Shown piece by piece: positions 13,001 through 21,124 of a stretch of 64,000 nt of DNA. The notes under the pieces were generated by a model, which searched no databases, was not told the origin of the DNA, and saw nothing but the letters and a program-made list of their open reading frames with translations. Origin of the DNA: Varanus komodoensis (lineage: Eukaryota; Chordata; Lepidosauria; Squamata; Varanidae); contig NW_025336481.1 of NCBI RefSeq assembly GCF_004798865.1, forward strand, positions 20,913,407 through 20,977,406, given 5' to 3'. Within the stretch, counting starts at the first letter, position 1, and the number at the start of each line of letters is the position of its first letter. A program made the position numbers and the translations under genes.

Positions 13001-16000
13001 CACTTTCCCACAATTTTAAATGTACCACTGATCCAAAGAGAATTTGGATCTCTAATGTGGAGGCTCTAGCAATTACTACAGGGCTGGTGACAAAATCTAC
13101 CCTTTGTTTTTAGAGTCCTCTATAACTTACCTTTAACAAAACGGTTTGTTACTAATATTATTACGTTGTATTTATATCCCAATTTTCTTCCTCATGCAAG
13201 GAATCCAAGGCAGCTTTCAAGGGTCTCCTCCTCTCCATTTTATTCTCACAGCAACAACAACAACCTTGTGAGGTAGGTTAGGCTGAGAGTTTGTGGCTGG
13301 ACCAAAGTCACCCAGTGAGCTCTCATTGCTGAGTGGGGACTAGAACCCAGGTCTCCCAAGTCCCAGTCCAACACTGTAACTACTATGTCATAATCCTTTG
13401 ATCTTGGTTTTTTCCAAAGTAGTAGCTCAAGTAAAGCCTTTTTCAGAACATTCTTTTGCCTAACATTCTTTTGCCTAAACTGGGAGTGTGGTGGGGTGAG
13501 CAGACTGTTCTCTTTATTTTTTGGTCTTACTGGGCTTCTTTCCTCACTAGAGTATTTCAGGCCTCTTCCTGTTACTATTGGAAATATTTCTTCATACCTT
13601 AGAGTATTATATTGATTCCCTCCATGATTAAGGCTAAAGAAGGAATCCCAATTTATATTGTTAACACCTACAGCATTGGCCTATCATTGCTGCTGAAAGA
13701 AGAACTGCAAGACAGAAAACCTACCTTGCGGAAGAGGGAGACGGTATTTGTTGTGATATTATAATGAGAAAGGACTTCAGAGCTGTTGCAAAACCCAAAT
13801 GGAATGTCTTGTAGTTCTTGTACCATTGTTAGGAATTCTGAAACTTCTCGTGCCTTTGAATCCTGAAGGAAGGAGGAATGGGGAGAAGAGATGGAATGAG
13901 AAAAAGTTTTGGGCATCGGGCAATCATGCAAACATGTATCACCTCTAAACCAGTTTCTCTCATGGGTCTTCTCAAAGAATTCTGGGAGATGGTATAGGTG
14001 TGGAAAATCTAATACATGAAAGATGAAGCGAACCTCCAAGATAATAACAGGTCACTTGACTGGGCCCACTGAAAATTCTGTCTCTGAAACTTTTTTTTGA
14101 GGAACTAAAGCTCCAGTGAACTGTGGGGAGAGGAACAAATATCAAAGCAGTTCTAGCTATGCCTTTAAAGAACTGCGAGGGGAATGGTGCTGCATCTGCT
14201 ATTGTGTAGAAGGAACTCGAGTAAAGGAGACAGAGCAGTACATGACAGCCACATCTTCAAGTTCTTCACACAATCCATTCATGGGAATTGAGCAAGGTGG
14301 AGATTGAGCTTCCCTGCCTGGTTTCATGGAAGCTCCTGCTCAAATCCTGCAGACTGCCACATTCAACATGCAGAGGTCGAAAACTGAGGGACAGGACTGG
14401 CATACTGAGAGCTGTTCCTCTTATGTGTGTTGCTTGTATGCTACTCAAGCCTGATCCCTGAATATGTCTAGACAAAAAGGAAAGGGGAACCTTTTAGATG
14501 ATATCTTCTATCATCTTCTTTAAGATCACAAAATCATAGAATAGTAGAGTTGGACGAGGCCTATCAGGCAATCAAGTCTATCCCTCCTGCTCAATGCAGG
14601 ACTCCGTGTTGAAGCATCCTTAACAGATGGCCATCCAGCTGTCTCTTTAATGCCTTCAGTGTAACAGAGCCCATCACCTCTTTGGTAATTGGCTCCATGC
14701 AGTACTACTCTAAATTTTCCCCTGATGTCGGAAGCCATCTGGCTTTCTGTAACTTGAGATCATCCCTGAGGGTATGGAATGGGCCTCCATGGGAGGTGGT
14801 TGAGGCCCCATTGGTGAGGGTTAGGCTAGACATGCACATGGTGGGCAAGCTGTGAGCAGAGTTGGCTGGAGCCGGGGGTCAGACTAGATGGTCTGGGAGA
14901 CTCGCTCTGTTTCTCAGTTTCTATCTTTGGGGGTCCTTTTTTGGGAGCACCTTCCAAGAGAAGGAGGACCTTTTCAGTTGCAGCAACCCAGCTATGGAAT
15001 GAGCTCCCCAAAGAGGTGTGCCTGGAACCTACTTTGTATACTTTTCAGTGTCAGATTAAGATCTTTTTTTAAATTTCCCAGCATTTTAGGAGTTTTAACT
15101 TTTTGACTTTGTTTTTGTATATTTCATTTTATTCAGTACTGCTGATAAGCTTCTACGCGGAATAATAGTAATTGCTATTGCTATTATGGTTTCATTCCAT
15201 TAAATGATTGTGTGTGTGTGTGTGTGTGTGTTTAACTATTTTTAACCACCCAGATAACCTCAGCTATTGAGTGGTATAAAAATGAAATAAACTGAAGCCC
15301 ATTATTCCATGTGCTGCATGACTAAGAAGAGACCCCGACCCTCTTCTGTGTGACAGTCTTTCAAGTGCCATCCTATCTCCCTGCAGTCTTCTTTTCTCCA
15401 GGCTAAACATGCCCAGTTCTTTCCATTTCTTCTCAAAAACTTTGTTTTCAGATCCTGAATCATTGTTTTTGTCTTCCAGGTTAATAGCTCTCACCCAATT
15501 TTGTGTCATCTAACAGAGTATTAGCTATTCTACCCAATTTGGTGTCTTCTGATGACTGAAAAAGAAGCAACATGAAGAAAAATTATAGAAAATTTAACAA
15601 AAAGTTAAAAAATAAAAAGATAAGAAAGACTAAGAAAGTATTTGATAGACACAAGAAATTCCCCATTTTTTTATTCAGGTCTTTTTAGTTCTCAGTCATA
15701 ATAGGGAACAATGCTGACATCTTGTGGCTATTTGTATTCAGTCAGGTTTCTTCAGGATCCATGTTTCAGATAAATCAGTATTCTATGGGGAGGATTACTT
15801 GGTATCCCTTAAAACATATGAGACTTCAGAAGACGCATTTAAGCTATTTATCCATTGCATTAGAAAGACTGGGCAGGGCCTGCCCTATCATTAGGCAGAG
15901 TACGGTGGACTGCAGCAGGAAACTCTTTTTTGGTGCCATAAAAGGTCATCCATTTGTTGTGGTTAATTTTCTTACTGGATTTTCCAAGGGGAGGCACTTG

Positions 16001-18226
16001 CAAGATGCTTTGCCTCAAGTGTGAAAACAACTAGAACAGCTACAATGTACCTTGCTTGGGAAGGAATTGAATGACAAGAGACACCATTGTCAGCTCTAGG
16101 TTTTTGCAAAGGCATTCTCAATGGGACTTCTCCCATAGTGAGCCTACCATCTCTCCACCATGGTTCCACATGTGATTATTCCTTCTCTTCCTCACTGTTG
16201 CTTCCATTTTGCTTCCTTTTGCTGTTCTGCCATGGATAGCAAAACCAACTTGGTTTGGCCCCACTGGAAGGGGTAATTGCTGCCATTCTGCTGCAACACT
16301 TCCTAATCAGATACAACAAAGATATTGAATCCTTTAATGTGCATTAGGAAAGTGTGCTTGGTTTCTTTGTGATATGTTTACGGTTAGCCACTGCAGTTGT
16401 ACTTCCTGACTGGGAGAAACTATCCATTTCCCTGTCCTTTGGGGAGGAAACAGCAATCTCTGTCTACTGACTGACATTCTAGGCCAGTTCCATGGGTACT
16501 AAAAAGGGCAAGCATATTTTTGCTGGACATGGCCAACAAAAGTCCTCCCCATAGCCTCCTGATGCACCACAACTGAGAGTGAAAGAAACAAGGAACCACT
16601 GGCAGGAATGCGGGGGGAGCAGAGGCTGCCATCGTTGCCCCACCTTCCTCCCATCTTCTATGGGTCCTTTCTTCATACGGCATTTTGGCTGCATGTGCTC
16701 TATAGCAGTGAGGGCGAGCCTTTTAGAGACGGAGTGCTCAAACTGCAACCCAAAACCCACTTATATATCGCAAAGTGCCAACACTGCAATAAAACCAGAA
16801 AACCTCAAAATCATGCCAGCACACCTCGTTTTTCTAACTCTAACCCTACCCTGGTGCACACCCCTAACCCTAATACAGGGCTAAATTCCATTGAAAATAG
16901 GACGATTTTGAAAAAGCCTTCCTTGACTAGCTTTTTCTGCACAGCTCATCATGTTTGCCCATTCTAAACACATTCCAACCATCAAAATCATGCCAGGACA
17001 CCTCGTTTTTCTAACCCTAACCCTACCCTGGTGCACACCCCTAGCCCTAATAGAGGGAGAAAGTTGCATTGAAAATAATGCAAATTTGAACAAGCCTTCC
17101 TTGACTAGCTTTTTCTGCACAGCTCATCATGTCTGCCCATTCTAAACACATTCCAACCATCAAAACCATGCCAGGACACCTCGTTTTTCTAACCCTAACC
17201 CTACCCTGGTGCACACCCCTAGCCCTAATAGAGGGAGAAAGTTCCATTGAAAATAATGCAAATTTGAACAAGCCTTCTTTGAGTAGCTTTTTATGCACCG
17301 CTCATCATCTCGACCCCTTCTAAAAACATTCCAACCATCAAATTCATGCTAGGACACCTCGTTTTTCTAACCCTAACCCTACCCTGGTACACACCCCTAA
17401 CCCTGATAGAGGACAAAAGTTGCATAGAAAAGAGGGTGATCTTGAAAAATCCTTCCTTGAGTAGCTTTTTATGCACCGCTCATCATCTCGACCCCTTCTA
17501 AAAACATTCCAACCATCAAAATCATGCCAGGACACCTCATTTTTCTAACCCTAACCCTACCCTGGTGCACACCCCTAGCCCTAATAGAGGGAGAAAGTTC
17601 CATTGAAAAGAGGGCCATCTTGAAAAAGCCTTCTTTGAGGAGCTTTTTCTGCACTGCTCATCATCTCGGCCCCTTCTAAACACATTCCAACCATCAAAAT
17701 CATGCCAGGACACCTCGTTTTTCTAACCCTAACCCTACCCTGGTGCACACCCCTAACCCTAATGTAGGGCTAAAGTTCCATTGAAAATAGGACAATTTTG
17801 AAAAAGCCTTCCTTGAGTTGCTTTTTCTGCACAGCTCATCATGTCTGCCCATTCTAAACACTTTCCAACCATCAGAATCATGCCAGGACACCTCGTTTTT
17901 CTAACCCTAACCCTACCCTGGTGCACACCCCTAGCCCTAATAGAGGGAGAAAGTTCCATTGAAAAGAGGGCCATCTTGAAAAAGCCTTCTTTGAGGAGCT
18001 TTTTCTGCACTGCTCATCATCTCGGCCCCTTCTAAACATATTTCAACCATCAAAATCATGCCGGGACACCTCGTTTTTCTAACCCTAACCCAGTGATGGT
18101 GAATCTTTTAGAGATCAAGCACCCAAACTGCAACCCACAACCCACTTATTTATTTTGAAGTGTCAACACTGCTATAAAACCTGAAAACTGAGGGTTTATT
18201 TTAGAAAAAACAACACACAGCCAGTT

Positions 18227-18273
<47 letters not shown>

Positions 18274-21073
18274 ATATTTCCTTGGCAGCTCACTGACCGA
18301 CCGACCATGTGAAAGCTTGGACAAGTTGCAGCCAATGAGTTGCGGCTCATGACATCATCTCCTGGTGCTGCTACTCCTTTCCAAGCATCCTCATGGCCCT
18401 TTGTGCACTGTTATCCAATGCTCGGCTGCTGGGGCGATGCTGGGGCGACTTGACTCACATGCGGACAGAGAAGGGTCTGTGTGCCCACTGTGGCACGCAT
18501 GCCATAGGTTCACCACCACTGCTCAAGAGAGACCCTCACTGGCCACTTTTCTGCCATGACACCATCCCAGCAGGAAGCGACCAGAAGGGCTCCCCAGGGA
18601 ACTTCTCTGCTTAATGCCTCACTCTGGTGATCCTTAGAGCAAGGCATTGTACAGATAGTGCTCCAGAAAGTCATGCCAGACATTCTTATTTTGCAGGACT
18701 GCCACAGCAAGACCACTGTCAGCACAGCTCTCTGGAACACTACAGTGGCTGATGCCTGATGTGGTGGATCCCCTCTGGAGCACCACACAGAAGAGCCTCT
18801 TGTTGCAGTCCTTGATACAGCTGGGAAGCAGCTAAGGCAGCTTTCTGGGGCAGCCTCCTGTTTATGCCTTACTCAAAGTGAGCCAGGGGGTGGGTAGCAA
18901 CAGCTGTCCCAAGGATCTGCAACAGCTCCTTTCTTCCATGGTTTGGTGGTAGCATTAGGACCCAAGTACCTTCTAGGATCCACCACCCTTCCAGATCCAC
19001 CACCTTAGTTGTCAGATTTACCCTACCTCATGGGAGGACCAGCCCTGCTGCTGCAATCTTTAGTTAATTGTATTTGCATGCCATCCTTTTTTCTGCAAGT
19101 AACCCAAGGCATCTTACATAATCCTTTCCATTATATTTTCACAATCCTTCTGGAGTTGAAATAAGCTAAGAATCAGAGTTTGAGCCCCAGCGAACTTCAG
19201 GACTGATAGGGGACTGGGACCTAGATCTCCCAAGTGCCAGGCCAACACTCTGCACATTATGCCACACTGGCAGCCTCTTAACAAGAGGCAGAGCAAGAGA
19301 GGCACGAGCACGAGACTAACAAACAGAAGCATTACTGCTTTAGAGCAGCGTTCTGCTTCCTGCCTTCTTCACAGTGCTGTGGCTAATTTGGAGGCAGGAA
19401 CATTCCGAAGGTGGCACTTGCTATAGCCGAGACCATATGGTGTTAAGGTGTCAGATCTATTCACCCAGACATTCTGACTTGTTTCCCGTGCTTTGGGATC
19501 AAATGCCATTTGATAGATGACAGGATGCAATCTTGCAACAGATAACAAATCCGTCTGTGATCATCTGAAGAACTTAGCAACTGGTGGTTCCATTTTTTAA
19601 ATCAAGATTGCACATTAATTAGTGTGTAAACCAGCTGTTAGTTCTATCTAGACATTGAAAGATATTTCGGAAATGACTGCATCTCATGCTAATGTAGCCT
19701 GAAAAGTCCACTATCCAAAAAAAAAAAGGATAGAAATCTGTTAAACTGCAATCCTATACCTGTTTTGTCAGGGGAAAAATGGGGGCTACAATACCCAGAA
19801 TGTGTGAGCCATGCTTGCTGTGACATGTTGGGACTTGTAGGCTTTTTTCCTGTCCAATCAGCCATAAGATGGAGCTCTTAGTGAAGCATACACTGTTAGC
19901 TCTTTGTTTCCTTATCTATTCCTACTCAACCATCTTAGCACGTATAGACCAGGCTCGCAGTATAAATTAACAATGTTTGGCATTTTTCAGAGGGATAGGA
20001 AAAACTACATTTCAAGTAAAAATTAGCCAATAAGCACAAAAGGAATTCAACTCTGGAAGAAAATCAGAAACAGGACACTTCACAAATATTTTAGGATAAT
20101 TTTGCTCTGGATCCTTTTAATACTTAGATTTCAATGACATCCGGTCTTTTAGAATATATATTCAAATTTCTAAAACCTCTACATAAACTAAAAATCTTGA
20201 ACCTTAAATTTCTTCCAGAATGTGTATTTGCAAACAGAGTTTACAGCTAAACTTGATTTTGTTGAGGGAAAGAGAGGACTGAAAAGGGCTAGTGGAATGG
20301 AAAGAGAGAATCCCATTGTAAACAGAATGTTGAACAGCTGTTTCTGGTAGGGAAGTAAGTGTATGTGTGGAATGAAAATAAACCAATAAGTTCAGCTGAG
20401 GAACAAAGTGCTTTTTAATATTCCATGATTAACCAGTGGGGCTTCATCTAGCTGAACCATGTTCCAAGCCTTTAAAAACTTGGCTTAGAGAACAAAGTTT
20501 TTCACAGCCACAGAAGTAAAACATGACCCTATTCTTGTCTATTCAGAACTAAGTTCTATCGAGTTCAATGGGCACCTGCAGAACACCCACAGCCCAGCAG
20601 AGTCCTGCTGGCAAGAGACCCGTAGAGTTGATCATCCTGCTTGATCAGCTGCCTCTGTCTGGCTCAGACAATGGGGTACTAAGGAGAAGGAACAGCAGAT
20701 GCCATGGCATCTGGCATGCAAGTGGTGGTAATGACAAGATGGAGGATAAGGAGCAAGAGCAGCTGGTGACCTTGGTGATAAGAAGGTAGATTCACTGAGG
20801 GAGAGGGCCCATTGAGGGGACTTTGCTGAAAGGCCCTCTGAAACCTGGAGCTAGCATTGATTCTGCAGATGATTTGTGTAAGTGTATGCTCTCTATAGTT
20901 TTTGTGTTGCCTTTGAATAGAGATGCAATGCTGAGAAGTGGTATCCAGGAAACGCATCTGAATTATCGAACATATATTCATTTAAATAACTTGATAGCAT
21001 TCCAACTAGCTTTATTTAGTGAGCTTCAGAGCCTTATGAAAATTAAATGCCAAATTTTATTTTATATATATGA

Positions 21074-21124
<51 letters not shown>

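Larger units (their letters stand above)
16706..18521 (+). mobile_element. hAT-like non-autonomous element carrying an internal satellite array
   Basis: The left end is CAGTGAGGGCGAGCCTTTTA; the right end read inward is CAGTGGTGGTGAACCTATGG, so the termini are imperfect inverted repeats. The flanking 8-mers CTCTATAG (16698-16705) and CTCAAGAG (18522-18529) match at 6 of 8 positions and fit the hAT pattern nTnnnnAn. From left to right it has a first left end (16706-16804), a 178-bp satellite array (16805-18090), a second left-end copy (18091 to about 18195), a (TG)n tract (about 18234-18262) and the right-end region. No transposase frame is present, so movement would need enzyme from elsewhere. 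Alternatively the inner copy is a separate insertion. Confidence 0.65.

Noticed and set aside
16805-18090. Repeated open frames in the satellite as a coding repeat protein
   Set aside because: The 178-bp unit is not a multiple of three, so the frame changes each monomer, and frames are open on both strands; no start context or splice support.
16805-18090. CRISPR-like array because of regular repeats
   Set aside because: The repeats are contiguous 178-bp monomers with no unique spacers, in a vertebrate intron.
16834-18090. True interstitial telomere block
   Set aside because: The CCCTAA motifs are only two to three units long and recur as a part of a larger monomer; there is no long TTAGGG run.
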